64,000 bases of DNA from JBHOQS01 sp042408875. GTDB lineage: Bacteria > Chloroflexota > UBA11872 > JBHOQS01. The DNA lies in assembly GCA_042408875.1 (NCBI GenBank), contig JBHOQS010000009.1, positions 1 through 64,000 on the forward strand, read 5' to 3'. The notes below the pieces were generated by a model. That model saw only the letters and a list, made by a program, of their open reading frames with translations, had not been told where the DNA came from and did not search any database. The stretch's first letter is position 1; each line of letters opens with the position of its first letter. Of the stretch, positions 25,126 to 34,645 are shown one piece after another. The position numbers were made by a program, and so were the translations under genes.

Positions 25126-27222
25126 TTATACGCCCGGCAGCCAGTCCCAGACGTATTCGAAAATAAACGCGCCGCGGAACGGCTCCAGGTCGATCGGCTG
25201 GGCGCGCTCACGTTCGTAGATCACCCAGGCATCGCGCCAGCCCGCCCCCTCCACGACGAAGTGCACCTGTCCCTCACCTTCCAGGCTGCGGTTGACCCAG
25301 GTGACCCGCGTAACAGTGGGCTGTTCCTTGAACGGTTCGTAAATCGCGACGAAACTGGCCTGCGCGGCGGCCACGCGGCGGAGTACGAGCGACATGTGCT
25401 CTGAGGCCGGGTTGTACGGCGCCTCGGCAGCCAGGAGCGTCGCGCCGGGGGGATCGACGGCGAAGCACTGGGTGCCGCAGCCGTCCAGCCGCCAGATGGC
25501 GTGCCATTCCGCTGCGCGAAGCTGGCGGAGGTTCTCCAGATGCTCGTAGCCTTCGCCGGAGAGCCGCGTCCCGAGCGGTGCCAGGCCGGGCAGTTCCAGC
25601 GCGCCGGTGTGATGCCAGGCCAGATCGATCTGCCGCGGCGCCGGGCAGTGCACCTGGACGAGATCAACGAAATAGAGCGGCCGTCCGCTTCCCGCGTCCG
25701 GCGGCTTCCACAGCACGCAGCGGCGGACTGACGCCCCACCATATGGCGCGGGGGCCTCCGCGGGCCAGGCCACGCGAGCATCGGCGACGGCGAAGTCACT
25801 TTGCGTCGGCGTGGCAAAGCGCACGAGCGCCCCGGCTGCCGGCGGCTGGGACCGGCCGTCCAGGAGCACGGTGTTGTGCGAGAGGGTGTGTCGGTACCAG
25901 GTGTGGTTGAGCGGGATGCCGTAGCCCGGTGTGCCCAGGTCTGGGGAGAGCCGGCGCCCGAAGGCATGGAGGTCCAGCGACAGCTTGTCCGGATGGCCGT
26001 GCCCGCCGCCGTGGGGACCGAACTTCAGCAGCAGCCACCGCTCGTCCGGTACGCCTGTGCCGTGGCGCAGCACAACATAGCCGCTGGCCTCGAACAGGCG
26101 GGTGGCCGGCTGCGGCGGCGCAGGAGCCGGCAGGGTATCCGGGCCAAACAGGAGGGCCTCGGTGGAGCGGCGGGGCTCTCCGCTAGCGTACAGCCGCGCC
26201 AGCAGCGCTGCGCAGGCCGAGTCGCGCCAGAGCGTCCAGGCCGTCTCGTAGAGGGCGGCGCGGCGAGCCAGCTCCCCGGGCGTGGAGACGCCGAACCAGC
26301 AGTCGTTGAGCGCCGGCAGGCTCAGGTCGGCGCGCGCCAGCTCCACCGGGACATCCAGCATAGCGCGCAGCCTGACATGCCCCAGCACCTCTGGCCGGAC
26401 GTGTCGCAGCGCCAGGGCGCCGATGAGCAGCGCCTGCAGGGCATAGAAGTGATAGGCCGGTGAACCCTCCCACCACCAGCCATCGGCGAGTACGCCGTCC
26501 TCGAGCTGGGCGGTAAACCCGGAGTGTTCATCGAGCGCGGCCGCCAGGTATTCATCAGCACGGAGCGCCACCCCAAGCGACGCCAGCGCCGCCAGGTGCC
26601 AGCACTCGATGTTGTGCACGCGGCGGAAGCGCTGTCCCAGCAGATGGGCTGCCGCAGGACGAAGCAGGCCGTCCTCGATCTGCCGGCGCTCCTCCGGGGC
26701 GAGAGCATCTCGCATGGCGTCGTACGCCCAGGCCAAGGCAATGCTCCAGACCGCCTCGTCCAGGGACTGGCCCATGGCGCGACCCTTGCCAGCGTGCTCG
26801 CCATGCGGCAGGTAGGTAGCGTAGCGCCCCACGTAGCCCAGCAATACAGCGCGAGCGTGTGCCGCGCAGGCGGCGTCGCCGGAGGCCAGCCAGACCAGGG
26901 CGGCGGCATGTGCCCCCTGGGCCAGCCGCATGTGCGTCATGTAGCGCCAGGCGCCATCGTAGGGTTCGCCGGAGAAGACGCGGCCGTCCACGGGACAGCG
27001 ATGTGCATGCGGCCGGGCCGGGTCGTATTCGAGCTGCGTGGCGTGGTCAGGGCAGAAGTAGTCATGCCACCAGCCCGCGCCTTCTGCCGGGATCACCGCG
27101 CCCTGCACCAGCGCCTCTCGCGCCTCCTTCAGCAGCTCCGCCCAGGCCCGCGCGAAGGCTGGCCGGGTGCGCCGGGCGCGCAGCCGGGCGATCTCTTCCT
27201 CGGTGAGTAACCCAGTGCTCAC
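25126..27222 (-). CDS. Heparinase II/III family polysaccharide lyase
   Basis: This 698-residue protein has an N-terminal alpha/alpha toroid (residues 60-340) and a C-terminal beta-sandwich (from about 380). Family signatures are RRVHNIECWHLAALASLG with the catalytic Asn/His region near residue 205, WWWEGSPAYHFYALQ near 250, and GPHGGGHGHPDKLSLDLHAFG with LSHNTVLLDGRSQ near 400-460. Such enzymes cleave uronic-acid-containing glycans by beta-elimination. No signal peptide is seen, so it probably acts on imported oligosaccharides in the cytoplasm. A 15-bp motif upstream is shared with the binding-protein gene at 29090-30469. Confidence 0.88.
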   Translation of the reverse strand: MSTGLLTEEEIARLRARRTRPAFARAWAELLKEAREALVQGAVIPAEGAGWWHDYFCPDHATQLEYDPARPHAHRCPVDGRVFSGEPYDGAWRYMTHMRLAQGAHAAALVWLASGDAACAAHARAVLLGYVGRYATYLPHGEHAGKGRAMGQSLDEAVWSIALAWAYDAMRDALAPEERRQIEDGLLRPAAAHLLGQRFRRVHNIECWHLAALASLGVALRADEYLAAALDEHSGFTAQLEDGVLADGWWWEGSPAYHFYALQALLIGALALRHVRPEVLGHVRLRAMLDVPVELARADLSLPALNDCWFGVSTPGELARRAALYETAWTLWRDSACAALLARLYASGEPRRSTEALLFGPDTLPAPAPPQPATRLFEASGYVVLRHGTGVPDERWLLLKFGPHGGGHGHPDKLSLDLHAFGRRLSPDLGTPGYGIPLNHTWYRHTLSHNTVLLDGRSQPPAAGALVRFATPTQSDFAVADARVAWPAEAPAPYGGASVRRCVLWKPPDAGSGRPLYFVDLVQVHCPAPRQIDLAWHHTGALELPGLAPLGTRLSGEGYEHLENLRQLRAAEWHAIWRLDGCGTQCFAVDPPGATLLAAEAPYNPASEHMSLVLRRVAAAQASFVAIYEPFKEQPTVTRVTWVNRSLEGEGQVHFVVEGAGWRDAWVIYERERAQPIDLEPFRGAFIFEYVWDWLPGV

Positions 27223-27582
27223 GCCGAAGGCTCCTCCCCAGCCCCCTGCACGCCTGGCGCGCGGAGAAGATTTCGACCGTTTTTCGAGGGCACGCCAGCG
27301 CGGCTTCTCACAGCCGCGGGGTCAGGCCAGACGGTGGACAGTATACCATTTCCAGTAGACGGCCCCGGCCGGCCGTTGTACCATCGTTACGCAGGACTTG
27401 CTGGCGAACGGCAGAACTCGCCGAAAAACCGGACTCGCTGCACGAGCCTCGCCTGACGAGGCTCGTCTCATACAACCTGGCGGCCCCGCAGCACAGGACT
27501 GCAGCGGTGAGCCACCAGGGATGCCTGTGACCTGTGTGATAGCCTGGGATGGCCTGTGACGATCCTGTGAGGGGAGCGTGCG
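27223..27582. other. 360-nt divergent intergenic region between heparinase and pncB
   Basis: It holds the 15-bp motif described separately, and near 27520-27570 a degenerate run of CCTGTGA-type repeats just before pncB. No gene is supported. Promoters for both divergent genes must lie here, but no strong consensus pair stands out. Confidence 0.5.
27264..27278 (-). promoter_or_regulatory. Shared upstream motif, heparinase copy
   Basis: On the minus strand the 15-mer GGTCGAAATCTTCTC lies 42-56 bp before the heparinase ATG. An identical copy is upstream of the sugar-binding protein gene at 30469. Both copies are flanked by an A-run on the same side. This suggests co-regulation by one carbohydrate-responsive factor. 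Confidence 0.5.
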
Positions 27583-28932
27583 ATGGAGGGGCATGACCGC
27601 CTGTACTCGGCCCTGCTGACCGACCTGTATGAGCTCACCATGGCCGAGAGCTATCTGCGCGAGGGGATGCTCGGCCGGGCGACCTTCACCCTCTACGTGC
27701 GGAGCCTGCCGGAGCACCGCGGCTACCTGGTCTTCGCTGGCCTGGAGGATGCGCTGCGGCACCTGGAAACCATGCGCTTCACGGCGGAGGACCTGGCCTA
27801 TCTAGAGTCGCTGCGCCTGTTCTCGCCGCGGCTGCTGGAGTATTTGCAGCAGTTTCGCTTCCAGGGCGACGTGTGGGCCATTCCCGAGGGGCGGCTCTGC
27901 TTCGCCGGGGAGCCGCTCCTGGAGATCACCGCTCCGGTGCTCGAAGCGCAGCTCGTTGAGAGCGCGGTGATGAACGCTATCCATTATCAAACCGTGCTGG
28001 CGACCAAGGCGGCGCGCTGTGTCTACGCCGCGCAGGGCCGCCCGGTGATCGACTTCGCCCTGCGCCGCACCCCTGGCGTCGAGGCATCGTTGCGCCTGGC
28101 CCGCGCCTGTGCGATGGTGGGGTTCACAGCGACGAGCAACGTGCTGGCCGGCAAGCGGTACAGCTTCGCTGTGGCCGGCACCATGGCACACTCCTACATC
28201 CTGGCCTTCCCCAGCGAGCTGGAGGCGTTCCGCGCCTTCGTGCGCGCCTTCCCCGAGCAGGCAGTGCTGCTCATCGACACGTACGACACACTGGCAGGCG
28301 CCAGGCACGCCGTGCAAGTGGGACACGAGCTGGCCGAGGCCGGGCGCCAGCTGCGGGCAGTACGGCTGGACAGCGGGGACATGGTCGAACTGAGCAAGCA
28401 GGTGCGGGCGATCCTGGACGCGGCCGGTCTGCGGCAGACGCGCATCCTAGCCAGCGGAGGCTTCGACGAGTTCGAGATCGCCCGCGTGCTGGAGGCTGGA
28501 GCGCCGATCGATTCGTTCGGCGTCGGCACCCGCCTGGGTGTGTCGGCCGATGCGCCGTACCTGGACATGGCGTACAAGCTCTCCGCCTACGAGGGGCGCC
28601 CGGTGCGCAAGCTGAGCACGGGCAAGGTCACGCTGGCTGGCGCAAAGCAGGTCTGGCGCCGCCTGGACGGGCAGGGCCGGTTTGCCGCCGACACCGTGAC
28701 GCTGCGCGATGAGCCGCCGCCGGAGCCAGATGCCGAGCCGCTGCTGGCCTGCGTGATGCGCGACGGGCAGCCGGTCGAGCCCTACCCAGGCCTTGACGCC
28801 CTGCGCAGCCGTTTTCAGGCTGACTTCGCCCGCCTGGACGAGCGTTACAAGCGCATCATCGCCCCGGATCGCTACCCTGTCTCGCTGAGCCCGGCGCTGA
28901 CTGCGCTGCAAGAGGCCGCCTACCATGAGTAG
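27583..28932 (+). CDS. pncB: Nicotinate phosphoribosyltransferase
   Basis: This 449-residue enzyme joins nicotinate and PRPP to form nicotinate mononucleotide in NAD salvage. It has the family N-terminus LLTDLYELTMAESYL, FALRRTPGVEASLRLARACAMVGFTATSNVLAG near 150, the phosphorylated-His region GTMAHSYILAF near 198, and VRLDSGDMVELSKQVR with ILASGGFDE near 265-300. The family R-R-x-x-G motif is present. It starts with ATG 13 bases after GAGGGGAGC. It is divergent from the heparinase gene and has no NAD-related neighbour. Confidence 0.93.
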   Translation: MEGHDRLYSALLTDLYELTMAESYLREGMLGRATFTLYVRSLPEHRGYLVFAGLEDALRHLETMRFTAEDLAYLESLRLFSPRLLEYLQQFRFQGDVWAIPEGRLCFAGEPLLEITAPVLEAQLVESAVMNAIHYQTVLATKAARCVYAAQGRPVIDFALRRTPGVEASLRLARACAMVGFTATSNVLAGKRYSFAVAGTMAHSYILAFPSELEAFRAFVRAFPEQAVLLIDTYDTLAGARHAVQVGHELAEAGRQLRAVRLDSGDMVELSKQVRAILDAAGLRQTRILASGGFDEFEIARVLEAGAPIDSFGVGTRLGVSADAPYLDMAYKLSAYEGRPVRKLSTGKVTLAGAKQVWRRLDGQGRFAADTVTLRDEPPPEPDAEPLLACVMRDGQPVEPYPGLDALRSRFQADFARLDERYKRIIAPDRYPVSLSPALTALQEAAYHE

Positions 28933-29089
28933 ACGCCGTGCTGCTGGCCTAGGGTCTCTCTGATCACGCAGTGAACCTCACGGCAAGAGGCTGCCTACTA
29001 CCTTTGAAAAACAAGGCGCTGTGGCAGCTTGGCCAGACGAGTGCTAGGCGGCACGAGCGCCAAGGCGCCTCCAGCCGGGCAGCGGCGGA

Positions 29090-30469
29090 TCAGTTCTGTG
29101 CCAGGACCTGGTCGAGCAGTGGCACGATGGGCGGGATGACGTCCTTGGCGCGCGCCTCACCTCGCCAGACCTTGTTGAGCTCAGCGTTCAGGATGCGGTT
29201 GAACTCGGCGACGTTGGTCACCGCCATCCAGTAGGGCACGAAGACCGAGTCGTAGATCGTGAAGGCCCGCGTGTTCTCGGGTGGCACGCTCTTCAAGAAC
29301 ACATCGCTGAGCGCCAGCTTCTTCACCGCCGGCATGGTCAGGCCCGTCTCGGTGAGGATACGCTGGCCGGGCTCATTACCGAAGAACTTCACGAACTCCC
29401 AGGCCTGATCGACATACTTCGTAGTGCTGACGATGTGGTTACCCGAGTACCAGCCAATGCTGATGCGGCGGTTCTTCCTGTTCCTGGGCATCACCCCCAC
29501 ATCCCAGGCGAACTGGGCATTGACGCGGGCCCGCGCCACATTCCAGTAGCCCACCGGCCAGAGCACCACCCGTTCGTTGTAGAAGGTCGGCGCGGGGTCC
29601 TCGGGATAGCGCGCGCTGGGCACCAGGCGTCGCGCCATCAGATCGGCCAGCCAGTCGATGATCTCCAGGATGCGGGGGTGTGCGATATTCGTCTTCATGC
29701 CGCCATCGGTGAAGAGTGGGATGTCCTCCAGGGCCGCCCAGTAGTCCCAGCCGGGCAGATCGCGGGTGCCATAGAGGTCGACGCCGGCGCTCGGATTGCC
29801 GGGGACCTTAAACTGCGTGAGCCGCGCCGCCACGTCGAGGTAGGTATCCCAGGTCCAGTTCTCGCCGGGCGCGGCGACCCCGGCCCGCGTGATCAGGCCC
29901 TTGTGGTAGAAGACCGCATAGGTCCCACCGTTATAGTGCCAGCCGTAGAGCTTTCCCTTGTAGCGATGGGAATCGACCGCAGCGGAGATATAGTCGTCCA
30001 GGCGAATGCGATCGCGAGCGATATAGGCATCGAGGGCGACGATCTGCTCGGCCTTGGCCAGCGGCCGGAAGCCGTCGGCGGCGCCCATCACGACATCGGG
30101 CGCCACGCCGCCGGCGATGGACGTCACCAGCTTCTCCACCCAGGAGCCCTGCAGGACCGGCTCAGCGGTCACACGGATGTGAGGCTGCTCGCGCATGAAA
30201 GCATCGATCACCTGCTGGTGGATGGGGTAGACCTCCTGGCCGCCGCGGTTCATAAAGCGCAACTCCGCGGGCCTGACCGCGCGCTCGGCCGCGGGTGCCT
30301 GCTGCTCACGCCGCGGGCTGCACGCCATACCCAGCGCGGCGGCGCTGGGGGCGAAGAGCAGGGCAGCGAGGAACCCACGGCGGCTCGGCGTAGCTGATAG
30401 TCCGGCAAGCCGCTCGGTCGTCTGGATCTGGCCTGGCGCAGACAGCGTGCATACGGAGCGTGCGCGCAT
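29090..30469 (-). CDS. Extracellular solute-binding lipoprotein, family 1 (carbohydrate)
   Basis: This 459-residue protein has a twin-arginine signal (PSRRGFLAALLF) and lipobox LGMAC with Cys50, so it is probably exported folded by Tat. The body shows IHQQVIDAFMREQPHIRVTAEPVLQGSWVEKL, GGVAPDVVMGAADGF, YGWHYNGGTYAVFYHKGLI, and QAWEFVKFFGNEPGQ, all normal for the family. The ATG follows GGGGGAGACC. Its promoter region holds a long purine-rich tract on the coding strand and a 15-bp motif shared with the heparinase gene, so the ligand may be a product of that lyase. No permease is adjacent. Confidence 0.87.
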   Translation of the reverse strand: MRARSVCTLSAPGQIQTTERLAGLSATPSRRGFLAALLFAPSAAALGMACSPRREQQAPAAERAVRPAELRFMNRGGQEVYPIHQQVIDAFMREQPHIRVTAEPVLQGSWVEKLVTSIAGGVAPDVVMGAADGFRPLAKAEQIVALDAYIARDRIRLDDYISAAVDSHRYKGKLYGWHYNGGTYAVFYHKGLITRAGVAAPGENWTWDTYLDVAARLTQFKVPGNPSAGVDLYGTRDLPGWDYWAALEDIPLFTDGGMKTNIAHPRILEIIDWLADLMARRLVPSARYPEDPAPTFYNERVVLWPVGYWNVARARVNAQFAWDVGVMPRNRKNRRISIGWYSGNHIVSTTKYVDQAWEFVKFFGNEPGQRILTETGLTMPAVKKLALSDVFLKSVPPENTRAFTIYDSVFVPYWMAVTNVAEFNRILNAELNKVWRGEARAKDVIPPIVPLLDQVLAQN

Positions 30470-30529
30470 CTGGTCTCCCCCTTTCGTGCCAGCCGGGATC
30501 CGCCGGGCGAGCCCGGCGAGACGGCTGCA

Positions 30530-30544
30530 GAGAAGATTTCGACC
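30530..30544 (-). promoter_or_regulatory. Shared upstream motif, binding-protein copy
   Basis: The minus-strand 15-mer GGTCGAAATCTTCTC lies 61-75 bp before the ATG of the binding-protein gene and matches exactly the copy before the heparinase gene. It borders directly on the long pyrimidine tract. Confidence 0.5.
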
Positions 30545-30545
30545 A

Positions 30546-30632
30546 TTTTTTTCTTTTTTCTTTGACTATTTCTCTTTTTTCTTCTTTTTCTCCCCTCTTC
30601 TTTTCTCTTTTCTCTCTTCTTTCCCCTCTTCT
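30546..30632. repeat. Polypyrimidine/polypurine tract, 64 bp uninterrupted
   Basis: From 30569 to 30632 the + strand is only C and T; from 30546 only three purines interrupt it. In a GC-rich genome this composition is extreme. Transcribed with the binding-protein gene, it would give an A/G-only leader. Such tracts can form triplex (H-) DNA and could act on transcription or supercoiling. Confidence 0.9.
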
Positions 30633-30647
30633 AAAGATTCTAATTCT

Positions 30648-30718
30648 AAAGAGCAAGGCCCAAGCGGAGTGACGGCGGCGCGTGCCTCAAAGAGCAAGGC
30701 CCAGGCGGGGTGGCGGTG
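30648..30718. repeat. Two 30-bp direct repeats, period 41
   Basis: The copies at 30648-30677 and 30689-30718 share AAAGAGCAAGGCCCA and differ at four positions, all transitions. They lie next to the polypyrimidine tract in the 609-nt region between the binding protein and the oxidoreductase. From 30719 to 31078 I see no gene or clear signal. Confidence 0.8.
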
Positions 30719-31078
30719 CGTGACGCAGGAAGCCTGTCCCTGGAGCACGCCCCGCGCTACAGCACCGGAGCGCTCAGGCCAGGACAGGCACATCTCCCCG
30801 GCGCGACACAGTATACCTGCCCACCGGCGACGCGTCACCTACCTCGCCACTGTGTTGGTTCTACACTCCCTGGCATCCCGTTTCCAAGCGATAAAGCAAG
30901 AAAGTAATTATGAAATAATATAGCATTTTATATCCATCTCTATGCCCTCCTGGGTTGTGCGCCCGCACGTGTTGTGCTACAACCCCTTCGACGCGGTCGG
31001 GCAACGCCGGCGCATAGTGCCGACGTAGACAGCGATCGCTGCTCACCGCTGAAGAGGAGCTAAGAGGACAGGTTTTCA

Positions 31079-32236
31079 ATGCTACCGTTGCTACCGTTCT
31101 CACCGGAATCGCTAGAGCAGAGTTATACCGGCACGTACCGCGCTGCCATCATCGGACACACCGGGCGCGGCAACTACGGGCATGGCCTGGACATTGCCTT
31201 CGTGGGGCTGCCCGGGGTCGAGATTGTCGCGGTGGCCGATCCTGACGAGCAGGGCCGCCGCCGAGTCCAAGCCGTGACCGGCGCTCCCCGCGCCTATGCC
31301 GACTATCGCGCAATGCTGGAGCGCGAGCGCCCGGACCTCGTGGCGGTTGCCCCACGCTGGCTGGACCAGCGGGAGGCGATGGTCGTCGCGTGTGCCCAGG
31401 CCGGGGTGAAGGCCATTTATTGCGAGAAGCCGTTCGCCCGCTCGCTGGAGGAGGCCGACCGCATGCTGGCGGCCTGCGACGCCCGCAGTGTCAAGCTCGC
31501 TGTGGCGCACCAGAACCGCGCCCGCCCGGCGGTGTGGCTGGCGAAGGAGCTCATTGCGAAGGGGACGATCGGCCGCCTGCGAGTCATCCGCACCTTCGGC
31601 AAGCAGGACCACCGAGGGGGAGGGCAGGACCTGCTGGTGCTGGGCACGCATATGCTGGACCTGATGCGCTTCTTCGCCGGCGAGGCTCGCTGGTGCCACG
31701 CCCGCGTGGTCGCCGGGGGCCGCGATGCGACGAGGGCAGACGTGCGACTGGCGGATGAGGAGGGCGGCCTCATCGCCGGCGATGACATCGTGGCGCAGTA
31801 CGGTTTTGACCGCGGTATCACCGGGACCTACGAGTCCACCCGGAGCGACGACGGTGGGGGCTCGCCGTATCTGCACACCGAGCTCTGTGGCACCAGCGGC
31901 ATGCTCGTCTTCTGGAATGACGCCGACACGCCCATCTTTCATTGTCCGCGCCCATTCGCGCTGCCCGATCGGGCGCACGAGTGGGAGGTACTCCATCCGG
32001 CGCCGCTGCCTGAGCCGGCGAACACACCACCCGGGGCGTCCGCGCAGCACGCGGCGAACCAGGTGCTGGTGCGAGACCTGCTCGCGGCGGTGGAGCAGGG
32101 CCGGCAGCCGATTTCCAGCGGCCACGACGCCCGCGCCGCCCTCGAGATGATCCTGGCCGTCTACGAATCCCATCGCCAAGGAACGCGAGTATATCTGCCG
32201 CTCGCAGAACACACGCATCCATTGACACGCTGGTAG
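31079..32236 (+). CDS. Gfo/Idh/MocA family sugar oxidoreductase
   Basis: This 385-residue NAD(P)-dependent dehydrogenase has an N-terminal Rossmann domain (AAIIGHTGRGNYGHG, then VEIVAVADPDEQGR). The family motif CEKPFARSLEEADRM is near residue 115, with the catalytic Lys in EKP. The C-terminal domain includes LGTHMLDLMRFF near 195. GHTGRG replaces the usual GxGxxG, a common variant in this family. The substrate is a sugar or inositol derivative, unknown. It lies just before a glycoside hydrolase, so a catabolic role is likely. Only one start is available and its ribosome binding site is weak (AGAGGA at 13 bases). Confidence 0.87.
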   Translation: MLPLLPFSPESLEQSYTGTYRAAIIGHTGRGNYGHGLDIAFVGLPGVEIVAVADPDEQGRRRVQAVTGAPRAYADYRAMLERERPDLVAVAPRWLDQREAMVVACAQAGVKAIYCEKPFARSLEEADRMLAACDARSVKLAVAHQNRARPAVWLAKELIAKGTIGRLRVIRTFGKQDHRGGGQDLLVLGTHMLDLMRFFAGEARWCHARVVAGGRDATRADVRLADEEGGLIAGDDIVAQYGFDRGITGTYESTRSDDGGGSPYLHTELCGTSGMLVFWNDADTPIFHCPRPFALPDRAHEWEVLHPAPLPEPANTPPGASAQHAANQVLVRDLLAAVEQGRQPISSGHDARAALEMILAVYESHRQGTRVYLPLAEHTHPLTRW

Positions 32237-32383
32237 GCAGGCATGCGCCGGTGCGCTTCCTTACCCATGATCTGTGGCAGAGCGGCCACGCCTGCCTCTA
32301 CGCATAGCGTGATGCTGGAGGACCACGCGCCTGCCGGGGCAAAAGCTTTTTATCGCCCCGCCGTGCCGGGCGCGGCGCATTTC

Positions 32384-32419
32384 GCAGCAGCGTCGCGCCT
32401 GAGGCCGCGACGCTGCTGC
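32384..32419. terminator. GC-rich hairpin downstream of the oxidoreductase
   Basis: GCAGCAGCGTCGCG (32384-32397) pairs perfectly with 32406-32419 around an eight-base loop. No T run follows, so intrinsic termination is uncertain. It lies in a 372-nt gap (32237-32608) that also holds GGGGCAAAAGC at 32336-32346, an element found again at 47605. No gene is seen in the gap. Confidence 0.45.
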
Positions 32420-32608
32420 TCGGTGTGTCAGGCACGCCACAGCTTGACCGGCTGAGGAGAGGCCCGTACACTGCGCGGTGCGCGCGACGGACGGCCGGAT
32501 AGTTTACATAAAAAATATCCGGCGAGCGTGAACACCGCGCGGCTGCATGGATGAAGGGGCATGCCTGCGCGAGAGACTGCCGGAGGCTCCGGCGGAGGAC
32601 GACGAGAG

Positions 32609-34645
32609 ATGGACCGCGAGACGCCGCTGCCCGACTGGTTCCAGGAGGGCCTGCTGTTCGTCGGGAACTGGGAGCCGCTGATCTTCCGGCGGCGGGCCGG
32701 CTTCGCCCACGTGGACGAGGAGGCCATCTATGAGGCCGAGCACAGCGAGGAGACGGTGCGCAGCCTGCGCGAGGCCGGCGTCAACCTGGTGATCACGCAC
32801 TTCCATAAGGGCTTTGGCCGCGAGGCCGAGCGGGAGGAGATCGAGCGCACGCGCCGCTTCATCGCTCTGGCCCACCAGCACGGCCTCCGCGTGGGCGTGT
32901 ACATCCGGTTCGATGCCGTTGCCGGAGAGACCTACGACCTGGAGGCGCCGGGAGCGCCGTCCTGGCGGCAGCGCGACGCCCGCGGTCAGGGTGCAACCTA
33001 CCCCGGCCAGGATTTCCGCCAGGTGATGTGCCCGAACCAGCCGGGCTACCTGGACCGCGTCGAGGCGCTGGTGCATCTCGCCGCAGGCGAGCTGGGCGCC
33101 GACCTGCTGCACTTCGACGGCTTCTGGTGGGGCACCGCTGAACCGTGCCACTGCCCCGCTTGCCTGCAGGCATTCCAGGCCTTCCTGCGGGAGCGTTACC
33201 CCGACGCCCAGGCGCGGACCGAACGCTTTGGACATCCTCACATCGAACAGCTCACCCCGCCGACTCTGCCGGCGGCGCAGTTTCCGGCGGTGGTGCTGAA
33301 CCCGCTGCACCAGGAATGGATCGCCTTCCGCTGTGAGACCTTCCGACGCGTACACGCCCGCCTGGCCGCGGCCGTCAAGTCGCACGGGCCGCACGTGGCC
33401 ATGGAGTTCAACGCTCTGGTGCCGGTCGAGGAGAACGGGCCACTGCGCCGCGGCGTCTCCCTCTCAGCCATGGCGCCGCGCAACGATGCCTTCTGGACAG
33501 AATCACGCAACGACCCCCGCCTGGAGCCTGACGGCCGGCTGATCAGCCGCGTGCGCGAGTACAAGTACGCCGAGGCGCTCAACAACGTCTGCTTCAGCTA
33601 CGTGCGCGGTACGGACGCCGCGCAGATCCGCCGCTCGTTCGGCGAGGTGCTGGCCTTCAACGCTGGCCAGGGGGCGATGCTCGGCTCCCCGCACCTGGCG
33701 CACGAGCCGTTCGCCCCGCTGCTCACGCGCTGGGCCCGCTTCTACCGGAGTCACCACGACCTGTACGCCGGCACAGAGAGCGCGGCGCAGGTGGCCGTGC
33801 TGCGGCACGAGCCGACGCTGTGGCTGAACAGCGGCGAGCCCTATCACGCGGCTCACCTGTTCGAGCAACTCCTGCTCGAAGCGCACATCCCCTTCCGGCT
33901 GCTCTTTGCTGAAGACCTGCCGCGCCTGCCGGCGCTGGCGGAGCGTCTGCGCCTGCTCATCCTGCCGGAAGTCGCCTGTCTAAGCGAGGCCGAGGCGGAC
34001 GCCATCACGGCCTTTGTGCGTGACGGAGGCGGCGTGGTCATGACCGGGGAGACATCGCTGTACGACCCGTGGTACCGGCTGCGTCCTGACTACCTGCTGC
34101 GCGAGCTGCTGGGCCCGGACGTGCCCAGGCCGCGGGAGAGCATGCGCAGCTTCCATTTCGCGCTGGTCGACGAGCGCCCTGCCGTCTTGCCGGGCATCAT
34201 GCGGCGCAGCTATGGTCGAGGACGCGTGGTCTATGCGGCGCGCATCGAGCCTGTGGCGCCTGGTGCGCTGTGGCGGGCCCCGGCGCGAGCCCTGGAGTGG
34301 CTGGAGGCCATCCGCTGGGCAGCCGGCCCGCTCGACGTCGAGGTGCACGCTCCGCGGGAGGTACTGTGCGAGGTGCGGCGGCGCACGGGCGCGCCAGGCT
34401 ACCGCGTGCACCTGGTCAACCTGGCCGCGCATCCCTGGCGGCAGGCCGTTACCGTTCTGTTCACGCCGCCTGAGCTGCCTCAGCCGCCGGCCTGGCAGGC
34501 ACGGCTGCTGGACCCCGACCGCGATGCGGAGCGGGAGGTTCCGGTGCTGGAGCGCGCGGCCGGCCCGGGCGGAGCGCGGACCTGGGAGCTGATCGTGCCG
34601 GAGCTGGCTGCCTATGCTCTGGTAGCGATCGACCAGGTGGCGTGA
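32609..34645 (+). CDS. Glycoside hydrolase-like protein with TIM barrel and trimerisation-type domain
   Basis: This cytosolic protein of about 678 residues has an N-terminal beta/alpha barrel resembling alpha-amylase/GH42-type families: VNLVITHFHKGFG, RVGVYIRFDA, LGADLLHFDGFWWG (residues 165-180) with a Cys pair CHCPAC just after, and VAMEFNALVP with a candidate acidic residue. Residues 400-560 resemble a beta-galactosidase trimerisation domain (glutaminase-like: LLILPEVACLSEAEADAITAFVRDGGGVVMTGE). The C-terminus is a small beta domain. The true substrate is unknown. ATG 32609 has GGAGGACGACGAG upstream; the longer frame from 32561 is less likely. It is in tandem with the oxidoreductase. Confidence 0.75.
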   Translation: MDRETPLPDWFQEGLLFVGNWEPLIFRRRAGFAHVDEEAIYEAEHSEETVRSLREAGVNLVITHFHKGFGREAEREEIERTRRFIALAHQHGLRVGVYIRFDAVAGETYDLEAPGAPSWRQRDARGQGATYPGQDFRQVMCPNQPGYLDRVEALVHLAAGELGADLLHFDGFWWGTAEPCHCPACLQAFQAFLRERYPDAQARTERFGHPHIEQLTPPTLPAAQFPAVVLNPLHQEWIAFRCETFRRVHARLAAAVKSHGPHVAMEFNALVPVEENGPLRRGVSLSAMAPRNDAFWTESRNDPRLEPDGRLISRVREYKYAEALNNVCFSYVRGTDAAQIRRSFGEVLAFNAGQGAMLGSPHLAHEPFAPLLTRWARFYRSHHDLYAGTESAAQVAVLRHEPTLWLNSGEPYHAAHLFEQLLLEAHIPFRLLFAEDLPRLPALAERLRLLILPEVACLSEAEADAITAFVRDGGGVVMTGETSLYDPWYRLRPDYLLRELLGPDVPRPRESMRSFHFALVDERPAVLPGIMRRSYGRGRVVYAARIEPVAPGALWRAPARALEWLEAIRWAAGPLDVEVHAPREVLCEVRRRTGAPGYRVHLVNLAAHPWRQAVTVLFTPPELPQPPAWQARLLDPDRDAEREVPVLERAAGPGGARTWELIVPELAAYALVAIDQVA

